DNA of 64,000 nt from Ignavibacteria bacterium (GCA_013177855.1 JABLYA010000001.1:2250983-2314982), one strand, 5' to 3'. Counted from the stretch's first letter, positions 36,075 through 44,684 are shown. Translations and numbers: made by a program. Notes: generated by a model not told the origin, from the letters alone.

Positions 36075-36803
36075 ATGCCAGTCATAAAAGGCACTGTTGA
36101 GTATGAAGGTACAAACTATTCAGGCTGGCAGAGGCAAACCAATTCAAATTCTATTCAAGAGGAGATTGAAAGAGCTTTAAGAATAATTCTTAAAGATGAA
36201 ATTAAAATCGTAGGTTCGGGAAGAACTGATGCAGGAGTTCATGCACTTAATCAAGTTTTTCATTTTAAAATTTCAGAAAAAGTTGATCTAATTAATCTAA
36301 AAAAATCTTTGAATAGTTTATTGCCGCAGGATATTGCGATAAAAGACCTTTCGATTGTTAATAATAATTTTCATGCGAGATACTCGGCAACAAGAAGAAC
36401 TTACCTTTATGTAATATCGAGAAGAAAAAATGTTTTCTGGGACAGGTTTAGCTGGACAATTTTTAGTGAAATTAATTTCAATGCATTAAAAGAAATTCAA
36501 TCAATGGTTCTTGGTAAAAAAGATTTTTCATCTTTCTGTAAAGCCGAAGAAGAAGTTCAAAATAAAATTTGCAATGTTTCATACTCACGCTGGTTCAATA
36601 AAGATGATTTTTTGTTATATTTTATTAGTGCCGATAGATTTATTCATGGAATGGTTAGAGGAATTGTAGGACTAATGATTGAATATGCTAAATCAAAATT
36701 AAATCTTGAAGAAGTAAAGAATATTCTTGATGGAAAAGCCCGAAATAAAATATGGGCGCCATCAAAAGGTTTGATCTTGTATAATGTTGAATATAAGGAG
36801 TAA
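36075..36803 (+). CDS. truA: tRNA pseudouridine(38-40) synthase
   Basis: Isomerises uridines at positions 38-40 of tRNA, 242 residues. N-terminal EYEGTNYSGWQRQ (~9-21), the catalytic Asp in GSGRTDAGVHAL (~50-61), RRTYLYVI (~104-111), DFSSFCKA and the FIHGMVRGIVG segment (~194-204) define the family. It is within a close same-strand group. Confidence 0.97.
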   Translation: MPVIKGTVEYEGTNYSGWQRQTNSNSIQEEIERALRIILKDEIKIVGSGRTDAGVHALNQVFHFKISEKVDLINLKKSLNSLLPQDIAIKDLSIVNNNFHARYSATRRTYLYVISRRKNVFWDRFSWTIFSEINFNALKEIQSMVLGKKDFSSFCKAEEEVQNKICNVSYSRWFNKDDFLLYFISADRFIHGMVRGIVGLMIEYAKSKLNLEEVKNILDGKARNKIWAPSKGLILYNVEYKE

Positions 36804-36808
36804 AATCT

Positions 36809-37579
36809 ATGATAAATCTTCAAAATAAAGTTGCCATTGTCACAGGTGGTTCTCGAGGAATTGGAAGAGCTTGTGTGAAATTTTTTGCTGAGGCTGGAGC
36901 GTCAGTCGTTTTTACTTACAACAGAGCAAAATCTGAAGCTGATAAGTTAATTGAAGAACTTGCTTACACAAATCAAAAAATAAAAGCATATCAGTGCACT
37001 CTCGATAACGATGTGGAAGCCGAAAAACAAATAATTAAAATCATTCAAGATGTTATAAATGAATTTGGAAGAATTGATATCCTTGTAAACAATGCAGGAA
37101 TTTGGGAATATGGTGAAGCTGATAAGATGACGCTGGAAAACTGGAATCGAACAATGACAATTAATGTAACTGGAACAATGCTTTTTACTCGAGAAGTCAT
37201 TCCGCATATGAAAAAACAGGGGGGCGGAAAAATAATTATTATCACTTCAACAGCTGGACAAAGAGGAGAAGCTTTTCATTCTCATTACGCTGCAAGTAAA
37301 GGCGCTTTGATTAGTTATGTAAAATCTCTTTCAACCGAGCTTGCACCTTACAAAATTTTGGTTAATTCAGTTGCACCAGGTTGGGTTGATACAGAAATGT
37401 GCGATCCTGTTTTTAATGATCCAGAATATAAAGAACAGGTTAGAAAAAGTATCCCACTACAAAAAATTGCAACTCCGGAAGATATTGCAGGACCAGTTCT
37501 TTTTCTTGCATCCGATCTTGCAAATCACATTACAGGTGAAATTCTCAACGTAAACGGTGGAAGTGTCCTTTGCGGTTAA
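36809..37579 (+). CDS. Short-chain dehydrogenase/reductase (FabG-like)
   Basis: A classical 256-residue SDR. TGGSRGIGRA (~12-21) binds NAD(P); NNAG is at ~96; catalytic Ser in ITSTAGQRG (~148) and YAASKGAL (Tyr ~162, Lys ~166) follow. The C-terminal DVxFLAS-type ending LASDLANHITGEILNVNGG is typical. It could act in fatty-acid or other carbonyl reduction; no fab genes are adjacent, so FabG itself is not asserted. It follows truA by 5 bases. Confidence 0.9.
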   Translation: MINLQNKVAIVTGGSRGIGRACVKFFAEAGASVVFTYNRAKSEADKLIEELAYTNQKIKAYQCTLDNDVEAEKQIIKIIQDVINEFGRIDILVNNAGIWEYGEADKMTLENWNRTMTINVTGTMLFTREVIPHMKKQGGGKIIIITSTAGQRGEAFHSHYAASKGALISYVKSLSTELAPYKILVNSVAPGWVDTEMCDPVFNDPEYKEQVRKSIPLQKIATPEDIAGPVLFLASDLANHITGEILNVNGGSVLCG

Positions 37580-37591
37580 TTTGGAGTTAAG

Positions 37592-38035
37592 ATGGAAAAG
37601 TTTATAAGTTCATTTTCAATTAAGACTGATCTTCAGAAAATTTTTCGATTTCATCTAGATCCAAAAAATTTGAAGCTTGTTTCAACTCCAGGTATGAACT
37701 TAAAAATAATTCAGCATCAATCACCGCTTGAAAAAAATTCCGAAGTGAAATTAAAATTCGACATCTTTCCATTTATCCCGATGGAGTGGAATCTTATAAT
37801 TGAAGACCTTGTTGAAAATGAACTAATTGTAGATTTACAAACGAAAGGACCTTTTAAATACTGGAGGCATCAACATCGTTTCAAGCAGTTATTTGATGGA
37901 ACTGTTGTGATGACTGACGAGATCGAATATGATCTGGGTTTGCTCGGTAAAATTTTAAAGCCGCTAATAAATTGGCGCTTAAATAAAATGTTTAAGTTTA
38001 GATATAAAATCATAGAATCACTTTTTGGAGGGTAA
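37592..38035 (+). CDS. SRPBCC-superfamily protein
   Basis: A 147-residue protein with the START/SRPBCC layout: FISSFSIKTDLQKIFRFH at the N-terminus, a central GPFKYWRHQHRFKQL strand pair (~85-100) and a long C-terminal helix. This cavity-forming fold binds hydrophobic ligands; members of this type are often called polyketide cyclase/CoxG-like, but a reaction cannot be read. It ends 1 base before the next ATG, whose GGAGGG site lies in this gene's end. Confidence 0.75.
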   Translation: MEKFISSFSIKTDLQKIFRFHLDPKNLKLVSTPGMNLKIIQHQSPLEKNSEVKLKFDIFPFIPMEWNLIIEDLVENELIVDLQTKGPFKYWRHQHRFKQLFDGTVVMTDEIEYDLGLLGKILKPLINWRLNKMFKFRYKIIESLFGG

Positions 38036-38036
38036 T

Positions 38037-38555
38037 ATGGAAACTTTAGCATCTTTTCATCCTAAGGTTGTTCATTTCGCTGTTGGTTTACTTCTAACCT
38101 ATGTGCTGTTTGAAGTTCTATATTTAATTTTCAAAAAAGATTTTCTGAACAAATCTGCAACTCTAATCTTATTCTTGGGAGTTCTTGGTGCTGTTGCATC
38201 ATTACTGACTGGTAATCAAGCATATCATTATGCTGAATATTTGTTTGATAATTTCAATGTAAAAATTCCGCTCGGTTTAATTGATGAGCACGAAGAATAT
38301 GCAAAGATCACAACATTTTGGTTTACTGGAATTTTATTAATTCGTTTCTTTTTGAACATTAAGAATAAATTTAAAGGTTTATTACAGATTGTGGTTTTAG
38401 TCCTTGCACTAATTGGTGTTTATTTCGTTTATGAAACAGGCGAGCATGGCGGTGAACTTGTCTATAAACACGGTGTTGGAACAAAGGTGATTGAACAGGG
38501 AATTACGCCAGGTCAAACAAATCAACCTGAAGTTGAAGAAGAACACGAACATTAG
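38037..38555 (+). CDS. DUF2231 family membrane protein
   Basis: A 172-residue membrane protein. PKVVHFAVGLLL (~9-20) followed by three more hydrophobic segments fits DUF2231, in which a conserved His near the first helix has been suggested to bind haem or metal. The GNQAYHYAEYL segment follows helix 2 and an acidic tail ends with HEH. The in-frame codon 12 bases upstream is rejected because GGAGGG precedes this ATG. Role unknown. Confidence 0.82.
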   Translation: METLASFHPKVVHFAVGLLLTYVLFEVLYLIFKKDFLNKSATLILFLGVLGAVASLLTGNQAYHYAEYLFDNFNVKIPLGLIDEHEEYAKITTFWFTGILLIRFFLNIKNKFKGLLQIVVLVLALIGVYFVYETGEHGGELVYKHGVGTKVIEQGITPGQTNQPEVEEEHEH

Positions 38556-38560
38556 AAAAC

Positions 38561-39385
38561 TTGAAGAAGAAAATTGTAACTTTAATTTTTTTGATTCTTT
38601 CGTACAATATTGTTTTCCTGCTTCAGGATTTATTTGATTCAGAGTTGCAAATATATTTATTGGGTTTTCGGTTTAACTTGTTTTTTCTTGTAAATTGTAT
38701 TGTAATATACTTTCATCGCACGAGGTTAATTGAACTAAAAAAATATTTCAATCAAATTGGAAGATTAAAAGCCTGGTTCATCTCTTTTGTAATTCCTGTT
38801 TTTATATCGGCACTCACATTAATTTTAATTTACGCATTAGGATATTCTTTCAAGTTCAAGAAACCAGAATTTTTAATTGAATTCGGTGTCTCGTCATTGG
38901 TAGACCTTCCGATTTATTACATCTGGAATTTACCATTACTTCTTTCATCATTGTTTGTAATTACTTTAATTCTTGAAGACTTTAAATTTTTGAAAGTTTT
39001 TGGTGTGTGTCTGTTATTGAGTCTAAGTTTTATTTCTGCCAAGCCAGTTTTCACTTTGAGTAAATTTAATCCTGAATATTTTTCATTCCTTGCATTAGTC
39101 TTTGCTGTGCTGTTTTACAATCTGACAATCTTTAAAATTTACAATTCAATCTGGTTGACAATTTTTTCTGTGCTTATTTCTATATATTCCTTTGTTCTTG
39201 TCTTTGGTTCAAACAATACTTTTCTTATTAAGACTTTTTTCGCTCGAATGTATTCAAGTTGGAACGGTTTGTTTGTATTCAAAAAATTGGATGTTTACTT
39301 GATAGATTTGCTCTTTGCTGGACTGATGATAATTTTCGCTTTTTTGTTTTTTATATTTGATAAGAAAAAGTCTAATAATTTATGA
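38561..39385 (+). CDS. Polytopic membrane protein, unknown
   Basis: A 274-residue protein that is almost entirely hydrophobic, with about eight membrane segments and basic loops (HRTRLIELKK, DKKKS at the end). No family motif is recognised. The start is a TTG five bases after the DUF2231 gene, and its end overlaps the following ATG by 4 bases, so it lies in a coupled series. Some CPBP-type or rhodopsin-like membrane enzymes look similar, but the catalytic motifs of those families are not evident. Confidence 0.65.
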   Translation: MKKKIVTLIFLILSYNIVFLLQDLFDSELQIYLLGFRFNLFFLVNCIVIYFHRTRLIELKKYFNQIGRLKAWFISFVIPVFISALTLILIYALGYSFKFKKPEFLIEFGVSSLVDLPIYYIWNLPLLLSSLFVITLILEDFKFLKVFGVCLLLSLSFISAKPVFTLSKFNPEYFSFLALVFAVLFYNLTIFKIYNSIWLTIFSVLISIYSFVLVFGSNNTFLIKTFFARMYSSWNGLFVFKKLDVYLIDLLFAGLMIIFAFLFFIFDKKKSNNL

Positions 39386-39936
39386 AGAAGATCTGGCTGC
39401 TTAGTTTTTTATTATTTGCTCAGGTTTATTCACAAGAGATTTCAGGAATTTTTGTAAGTCCATTTGTTGGTGCAAGATTTCCACTTGCCGAAGCATCTAA
39501 AAAGCATAAGACTGGATTTAGTTTTGGCGGCAGTTTCGAATATGGAACTTCTGCATTGCCTTTTATAATGAAGGTTGAATTCAATTACACCCATTTCCCT
39601 CAGAAAGGTATAATTAGAGATCAATACGAAAGCAAATCAATAACAGGAGTTGGGTTTGGAATTGATTATCTTTTGTTTCCATTAATTGCATCAGAAACAA
39701 TATTAACACCTTTTCTTTCGGTTGATTTAACTTATAATTACATCGAAAGACAAATTCTAACATATACATATAGATTTGAAACTTTCACAAAGCAGGAACA
39801 AAAATTTGGTTTTGCAATCGGCGGAGGTTTTAGTTTTTTCCTTGTTGAGTTTACTCTTAAATATCATTATTTAGTTTATGAACCTTACATCGGAATTGAT
39901 TACCGACTTCGTTTACCAATAAGTATTTCATATTAG
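39382..39936 (+). CDS. Exported outer-membrane-barrel-like protein
   Basis: A 184-residue protein with signal peptide (1-18, ending VYSQ) and a Gly/aromatic alternating pattern typical of an eight-stranded OmpW/OprF-like barrel (GVGFGIDYLLF, FAIGGGFSFF, YIGIDYRLRLPISISY end). It overlaps the upstream membrane gene by 4 bases, suggesting coupled production. Function unknown. Confidence 0.78.
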   Translation: MKKIWLLSFLLFAQVYSQEISGIFVSPFVGARFPLAEASKKHKTGFSFGGSFEYGTSALPFIMKVEFNYTHFPQKGIIRDQYESKSITGVGFGIDYLLFPLIASETILTPFLSVDLTYNYIERQILTYTYRFETFTKQEQKFGFAIGGGFSFFLVEFTLKYHYLVYEPYIGIDYRLRLPISISY

Positions 39937-39945
39937 GAGGTTATT

Positions 39946-40725
39946 ATGTACGAAACAATCTTATTTGAACAAAAAAACAACATTGCAATTATCACAATAA
40001 ATCGTCCAGATAAATTGAATGCACTAAATCACAAAGTTCTTGATGAGCTTTTCTCTGCATTCAAACATTGCGGAGAAGTGGAAACTATTTGGGGAGTGAT
40101 ACTTACTGGAGCAGGTGAAAAAGCCTTCGTTGCCGGTGCTGATATCTCAGAAATTAATAAACTAAATTCGGTGACAGGAAAGGAGTTTGCTCTGCATGGT
40201 CAACGTATTTTTTCATACATTGAACAGTTCTCAAAGCCAGTAATTTGTGCAGTTAACGGTTTTGCTCTCGGCGGCGGTTGCGAGCTGGCAATGGCTTGTC
40301 ATATTCGTATTGCATCTGAAAATGCAAAGTTTGGTCAACCTGAAGTAAATCTCGGCATTATTCCAGGGTATGGCGGAACGCAAAGATTGACTCGTCTTAT
40401 CGGAAAAGGCAGAGCGATGCAAATGATTTTAACCGGCGAAATGATTGATGCAAATACAGCTTATCAATTTGGACTTGTGAATAAAGTTGTCCCTCAAAGT
40501 GAACTTTTAAGTGAATCGGAGAAAATGCTTTCTACAATTATCCAGAAAGGAAGGGTAGCAATTACTACTGCGATTCGTTCAATTAATGCAGCGTGTGAAT
40601 TACCATTATCAGAAGGTTTAAAATTTGAGGCAGATATGTTTTCAGTTTGTTGTGGAACGGAAGATTTTAAGGAAGGTACATCAGCATTTTTGGAAAAAAG
40701 GAAACCTGAATTTAAGGGAAAGTAA
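39946..40725 (+). CDS. Enoyl-CoA hydratase/isomerase family protein
   Basis: Crotonase-superfamily enzyme, 259 residues. Oxyanion-hole segments AGADISEIN (~65-73) and ALGGGCELAMACH (~107-119), with catalytic Glu pair at CE (~112) and QPE (~132), as in short-chain enoyl-CoA hydratases. GYGGTQRLTRLIG (~140-152) is also typical. A strong AGGAGG site precedes the ATG. It may act in fatty-acid or branched-chain degradation; no partner genes adjoin it. A terminator follows. Confidence 0.93.
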   Translation: MYETILFEQKNNIAIITINRPDKLNALNHKVLDELFSAFKHCGEVETIWGVILTGAGEKAFVAGADISEINKLNSVTGKEFALHGQRIFSYIEQFSKPVICAVNGFALGGGCELAMACHIRIASENAKFGQPEVNLGIIPGYGGTQRLTRLIGKGRAMQMILTGEMIDANTAYQFGLVNKVVPQSELLSESEKMLSTIIQKGRVAITTAIRSINAACELPLSEGLKFEADMFSVCCGTEDFKEGTSAFLEKRKPEFKGK

Positions 40726-40818
40726 AATTCTTGTAATAAGTATTTATTGGTTGATCTAAGAAGAGTTTTTGATTAGGAATTATTCAAATCTTTAGGTCAA
40801 TAAAAAAGTTTTTTCAAG

Positions 40819-40846
40819 AAGGCTGAACAGAAATGTTTAGCCTTTT
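40819..40846 (+). terminator. Rho-independent terminator
   Basis: An 11-bp stem (AAGGCTGAACA with TGTTTAGCCTT, one G-T pair) with a GAAA tetraloop and T4 tail lies ~95 bases after the enoyl-CoA hydratase gene. Confidence 0.82.
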
Positions 40847-40886
40847 CTGTTTTGATTTAGAATTTTGAGTAAATGTTCAATCCCTG

Positions 40887-40920
40887 TTTGACAGATTGGA
40901 AAAAAATAATTATATCTTTT
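40887..40920 (+). promoter_or_regulatory. Possible promoter of the subtilase cassette
   Basis: TTTG (40887-40890) and TATCTTTT (40913-40920) resemble the Bacteroidota -33 and -7 boxes; the -7 box differs from consensus at its last base and the spacer is 22 bases. It lies just after a terminator and before the cassette's ribosome-binding site. Confidence 0.3.
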
Positions 40921-40940
40921 ATGAGATTGAGGAGGATAAA

Positions 40941-41030
40941 ATGAAAAATTTCAAATCAATTTTCATTTCACTTATATATATATCATTAATTTTTCCCACC
41001 TTTATTCCCAATCTAATTTTAAGTTTGTAA
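40941..41030 (+). CDS. Signal-peptide mini-ORF, out of frame with the subtilase
   Basis: From an ATG after a perfect AGGAGG the frame encodes a 29-residue hydrophobic signal-like peptide (MKNFKSIFISLI...) and stops at 41028-41030. The mature protein continues in the +2 frame, where SHLYSQSNF gives the expected signal-peptidase site. Loss of one AT unit (or gain of one base, for example in the T5 run at 40989-40993) would join the two frames and give a complete pre-protein. As written the gene is in an off state or frameshifted. Confidence 0.6.
   Translation: MKNFKSIFISLIYISLIFPTFIPNLILSL
40974..40983 (+). repeat. (AT)5 dinucleotide tract inside the signal-peptide codons
   Basis: Five AT units between the start codon and the signal-peptidase site. 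The paralogous module has eleven. Units are two bases, so slippage changes the reading frame; n=4 or 7 would be in frame with the subtilase, n=5 is not. Confidence 0.9.
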
Positions 41031-41050
41031 ATTTTGAAGGCCAGCAGTTT

Positions 41051-42850
41051 ATGGTTTCTGCGAATGAACTTTGTGTGAAATTAAAAAATGGAGTAAGTGA
41101 TCAAATATTGCAAAATTATGTCGCTAAATATGGAGGAGTAGTTGACCCCAAGGATCATAATTCACCTTTAAAATGGCGTGTTGTTTATTTCCCTGAACCA
41201 GTATCGATTGAGAATATGTTTTTAACATTTAAATCCAACTCACTATTTGAAAAAGTTGAATTCAACCATGCAGGAATTTTACAGGAAATAGTTCCCAACG
41301 ACCCAATGTTCAATCAACAATGGGCATTAAAAAATACTTATTACCCAGCTGCTGATATTGGATTTACAAAAGCATGGGAAATCACAACTGGAAATAATGA
41401 TGTAATTATTGCAATTTTTGACTCTGGTATTCCAATGAATGATCAAGATTATTCTTTATCTCACCCTGAATTAAATGATTTAAATAAAATCATATTAGGG
41501 ATTAATGTTACAAACGAAATAGACAGCTTAAGGGATAGGATTGGGCATGGTACCAAAATAGCAGGTATAATTGGAGCGAAAACCAATAATAATGAAGGTA
41601 TAGCAGGTGTTTGTTGGAATTGTAAAATGTGGATAATTAAAATTTTCGAAGGCGCGGGTTATACAAAGGCAAGTTACTTAAGAAGAGCTATAGAGTATTT
41701 AGTGACTGAGAAAAATATTATTGGTACAAATAAGTCAATAATTTTAAATGCATCACTGTCTTTTAGTTATAATGACAATATTTCACAAATTTCACAAATT
41801 ATAGATGCTGTTGAGCTTGCTAATAAAGAAGGTGTATTAATAAATGTAGCGATGGGAAATCATTTTGGTGTTTCTAAATATGAATTTAATTATTTAGCGT
41901 ATTTATCTCTAAATTATAATAATATTCTCTCAATAGGTGCAACCGATGTTTCAGGAGATCGAGCATTTTATTCAAACACAGGGTATCATATAAGTGTTAG
42001 TGCACCTGGTGGTGGTCATCATCAAATATTAAGTACAATGCCAGATTATTTGAATAACAACGATTTTTATGGCTTTGGATATGGTACATCATTATCAACA
42101 GCTTTTGTAAGTGGATTATGCGGTTTGATTCTAAGTCTTGAAAATTATGAACCAAATCTTATCCGCAAGATTATTGAGAAGACAGCTAAAGATAAAGGTA
42201 GTCCAGGATTTGATACACTTTATGGCTTTGGAATTATAGATGCTGCAAAGGCATTAATATTAACCAAAGCTCGGCCAAAAAATCTTAGGATCACAAATTA
42301 TAATAACAGACCTAAACTTATGTGGGATCTAATAGATTCTGCTATTTCATATAATATTTATCGTGGAGTTGATGATGGATATAAGACTGAATATTTTTTA
42401 ATAGGTAGAACAACTTCAAATGTTAATTTTTATGTTGATTACTCACAAAGAATTGAATCGCAAACAGGTTCGCCATACTTAATGAGTTACCGAGTCACAG
42501 CTAATTTTAACAATAACTTAGAATCTGCTTTTTCTAACAAAGCAAATATTTTAGTTTCTATGCCGACCCTGGAAAAATTTAATTTTTCGAATTCTTTTAA
42601 ATTACATCAAAATTTTCCAAATCCGTTTAATAATTCTACTACCATAAAATTAGAAATACCTGAACCGGGTGTTTTAGTTTTCGAAATTTATAATATTGTT
42701 GGGGAAAAGATAATGTCAATGGAAAAAACCTTTTTTAATCCTGAAGAGTATGAACTTGATTTGAATCTGAATTTACCGAGTGGCGTATATTTTTATTATG
42801 CACGAATTAATCAATTAAAAGCCTTTAGAAAGATGGTTTTAATTAACTAA
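41051..42850 (+). CDS. Secreted subtilisin-family (S8) peptidase with type IX sorting domain
   Basis: Serine protease of 599 residues counted from the first in-frame ATG. The natural start is almost certainly the ATG at 40941, now out of frame, so this version lacks its signal peptide. The open frame extends upstream through FVNFEGQQF. Catalytic residues: Asp124 (IFDSG), His166 (GHGTK), oxyanion Asn270 (MGNH), Ser347 (YGTSLST). A fibronectin-like region (~410-505) precedes the C-terminal sorting domain, which begins HQNFPNPF (~519) and ends FRKMVLIN. All catalytic residues are intact, so the body is under selection or only recently silenced. A lipoprotein gene follows by 17 bases. Confidence 0.88.
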   Translation: MVSANELCVKLKNGVSDQILQNYVAKYGGVVDPKDHNSPLKWRVVYFPEPVSIENMFLTFKSNSLFEKVEFNHAGILQEIVPNDPMFNQQWALKNTYYPAADIGFTKAWEITTGNNDVIIAIFDSGIPMNDQDYSLSHPELNDLNKIILGINVTNEIDSLRDRIGHGTKIAGIIGAKTNNNEGIAGVCWNCKMWIIKIFEGAGYTKASYLRRAIEYLVTEKNIIGTNKSIILNASLSFSYNDNISQISQIIDAVELANKEGVLINVAMGNHFGVSKYEFNYLAYLSLNYNNILSIGATDVSGDRAFYSNTGYHISVSAPGGGHHQILSTMPDYLNNNDFYGFGYGTSLSTAFVSGLCGLILSLENYEPNLIRKIIEKTAKDKGSPGFDTLYGFGIIDAAKALILTKARPKNLRITNYNNRPKLMWDLIDSAISYNIYRGVDDGYKTEYFLIGRTTSNVNFYVDYSQRIESQTGSPYLMSYRVTANFNNNLESAFSNKANILVSMPTLEKFNFSNSFKLHQNFPNPFNNSTTIKLEIPEPGVLVFEIYNIVGEKIMSMEKTFFNPEEYELDLNLNLPSGVYFYYARINQLKAFRKMVLIN

Positions 42851-42867
42851 TTCGGGGAGATAGAAAA

Positions 42868-44034
42868 ATGAGAAAAATTTTATTCATAATTTTTGTTCCT
42901 ATTTTCTTTTTAGGTTGTCAAAAAGACGAGGTAATTACACCTGATGAATCAGGACTAAAACCACCTCAGCAAAAAAACGAGATTGATCTAATTGGTTTTG
43001 CCGGTCACGATATAAAAGCAATTGCAGTAAATGTCAAAGAACCTAATAATATATTGATTTCAACTGCCAAACCCGGCGAAAGAATCTACATAAGCAGTAA
43101 TTATGGTTTAAGTTGGTCTATTGCAAAGGATTCATTCTATTCCCTTTGTTTGTCTTTTGACTTACATAAACCATCAAATATTTATATCGCACATAACTCC
43201 GGTCCTTCCTATGCTCTGATTCCTCCTTTGCTATTAAAGTCGAATGACTATGGTCAAACCTGGGTAAGTGCAGATAGTGGAATTTTAGTCGGTGCAGGGG
43301 AAAGACATATTACAACAATTTCTATGGATTATTTTAACCAGAATTTTATTTATTTAGTCGCTACGGCTAATTTTAATATTCAACCATCTAACTCATTTGC
43401 ATATTTTTCTCAAACTTTTATTTCTACAAACGGAGGAGTTAGTTTTTCTCAAGACATTGACATTAACATATTAAATAGTATAGGGTGGGTGTTTGTTGGT
43501 GATTTTGCAACCAGTAATCTTAAAACAGGAACAATTTATGCCGCAATTATTGGCGACAATAATAACTATGATATAGCTGAAAGTTCAGATTTTGGTGTTA
43601 GCTGGACCGCTAAAAATATAATTGACAATTGGTATTCTGATTTTATCAGAGTTTACAATAATTTCGTTATTCTAAAGGTAACTGATTATCCCAGATTGAA
43701 TAAAGAACTTATTTATAAATATAAAGGCAGAATTCTTCTAAGTAAGGATTTTGGTAATTCATTTACAATTCTAGATACTAATTTAATTGATTATTCAGAT
43801 GTCAATGATATGTTAATTACGCCAGAAGGATACATTATTTTTACTGCCACATTAAATTCCGACCCATCTAAGTCAACAATCTATATTTCAAAGGATGGTG
43901 GTATTAGCTGGCAAAACTTAGTGAATAACGATTTTGACAGTAAAACACTTCTTGCCTACGATAGCAAAAACAAGTTTCTCTATGTTGTAAAGGATAGAGT
44001 GAATAAAGGTCTCTACCGAATTAAACTAAATTAA
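42868..44034 (+). CDS. Asp-box (BNR/sortilin-like) repeat lipoprotein
   Basis: A 388-residue lipoprotein: lipobox FFLGC with the acylated Cys at 17. The mature part is a beta-propeller-like protein with at least five Asp-box-type motifs: SSNYGLSW, SNDYGQTW, SSDFGVSW, SKDFGNSF and SKDGGISW. These repeats occur in sialidases and VPS10/sortilin domains, where they are structural rather than catalytic. A GGGGAG site precedes the ATG. It is probably cotranscribed with the subtilase. A second Asp-box lipoprotein lies after the second cassette module, so the two may be diverged paralogues. Confidence 0.85.
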   Translation: MRKILFIIFVPIFFLGCQKDEVITPDESGLKPPQQKNEIDLIGFAGHDIKAIAVNVKEPNNILISTAKPGERIYISSNYGLSWSIAKDSFYSLCLSFDLHKPSNIYIAHNSGPSYALIPPLLLKSNDYGQTWVSADSGILVGAGERHITTISMDYFNQNFIYLVATANFNIQPSNSFAYFSQTFISTNGGVSFSQDIDINILNSIGWVFVGDFATSNLKTGTIYAAIIGDNNNYDIAESSDFGVSWTAKNIIDNWYSDFIRVYNNFVILKVTDYPRLNKELIYKYKGRILLSKDFGNSFTILDTNLIDYSDVNDMLITPEGYIIFTATLNSDPSKSTIYISKDGGISWQNLVNNDFDSKTLLAYDSKNKFLYVVKDRVNKGLYRIKLN

Positions 44035-44469
44035 AATTCTAATTAGGAACTGATGGCTTCAAGGCTAACCAAAATTTGGTTAGCCTTTTAAGTTTCGGTT
44101 ACTGACCTAAATTTAGTGAGCTCACTCTCAATCTGCTCTAGGTAATTTCTACTCGGAATAATCAGAAGCATTCTATTTTAGTTTAAAGAGTTGTCGCCAG
44201 CGTAGATAATCAGAATAATAATTTTACGAAATGCTGGTTCAATTTAATCTGTATTTTAAATTTCAGAAAGAATTAAGTTAGAAAATAAATTTTGTTTCAA
44301 TAAATTGTTTGGCAGTGGGAAAATCTTTTTGCGAGAATGCAAGTTCTAATTTTATGTCTAAGGATTCTTTTGATAGAGAAATTTAAAAAGTATAAAGATC
44401 AAAAGTGATTTCTTATTTGCTGTTACAGAAAAAAATAATTATATTTCTTTTGAAATTAAGGAGGATAAA
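44035..44469. other. Intergenic region with terminator and cassette promoter area
   Basis: Contains the terminator at 44061-44090 and, at its end, the region matching the upstream part of the first cassette. A possible -33 TTTG (44416-44419) and -7-like TTCTTTTG (44445-44452) are present with a long 25-base spacer. The middle (44100-44400) is AT-rich without any recognisable coding remnant. Confidence 0.5.
44061..44090 (+). terminator. Rho-independent terminator
   Basis: A 10-bp stem AAGGCTAACC/GGTTAGCCTT with an A/T-only loop and a short T-run. It closes the first cassette. The stem resembles the terminator at 40819, sharing AAGGCT and AGCCTT. Confidence 0.85.
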
Positions 44470-44625
44470 ATGAAAAATTTCAAATCAATTTTAATTTCAC
44501 TCATATATATATATATATATATATCATTAATTTTTCCCACCTTTATTCCCAATCTAATTTTAAGTTTGTAAATTTTGAAGGCCAGCAGTTTATGGTTTCT
44601 ACGAATGAACTTTGTGTGAAATTGA
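44425..44625 (+). repeat. Cassette 5' module, copy 2
   Basis: Near-identical copy of 40895-41086: the same AGGAGGATAAA, ATG (44470), signal-peptide codons, T5 run and first codons of the mature protein (VSTNELCVKLK against VSANELCVKLK). The AT tract is expanded. Confidence 0.92.
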
Positions 44626-44671
44626 AAACAAATACATTTACTTATAAAGATAAAATTGTTTTAATAAAATG
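44470..44671 (+). pseudogene. Collapsed second secreted-protein gene
   Basis: The ATG at 44470 opens a signal-like peptide that stops at 44569-44571. As in copy 1, the mature frame is the +2 frame. That frame (ATG 44592) reads the same first 12 mature residues as the intact subtilase, then jumps to KTNTFTYKDKIVLIK and stop. The ending KIVLIK is what the last residues of a type IX sorting domain look like (compare RKMVLIN in the intact copy). The simplest reading is an internal deletion that joined the first codons to the last codons of a former paralogue. Confidence 0.65.
44503..44524 (+). repeat. (AT)11 dinucleotide tract in copy 2
   Basis: Eleven uninterrupted AT units in the signal-peptide codons, against five in copy 1. 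The 12-base difference keeps both copies in the same, out-of-frame, register. A tract of this length is expected to be unstable by slipped-strand mispairing. Confidence 0.95.
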
Positions 44672-44684
44672 AGGAGGTATTAAG

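Larger units (their letters stand above)
40895..41086 (+). repeat. Cassette 5' module, copy 1
   Basis: A direct repeat, nearly identical to 44425-44625, covering AGGAGGATAAA, the ATG at 40941, the signal-peptide codons, an AT tract and the first codons of the mature protein. Differences are a handful of substitutions and the length of the AT tract (5 units here, 11 in copy 2). Confidence 0.92.

Noticed and set aside
44100-44400. Decayed gene upstream of the second cassette module
   Set aside because: No frame or similarity to neighbouring genes could be recognised by eye.
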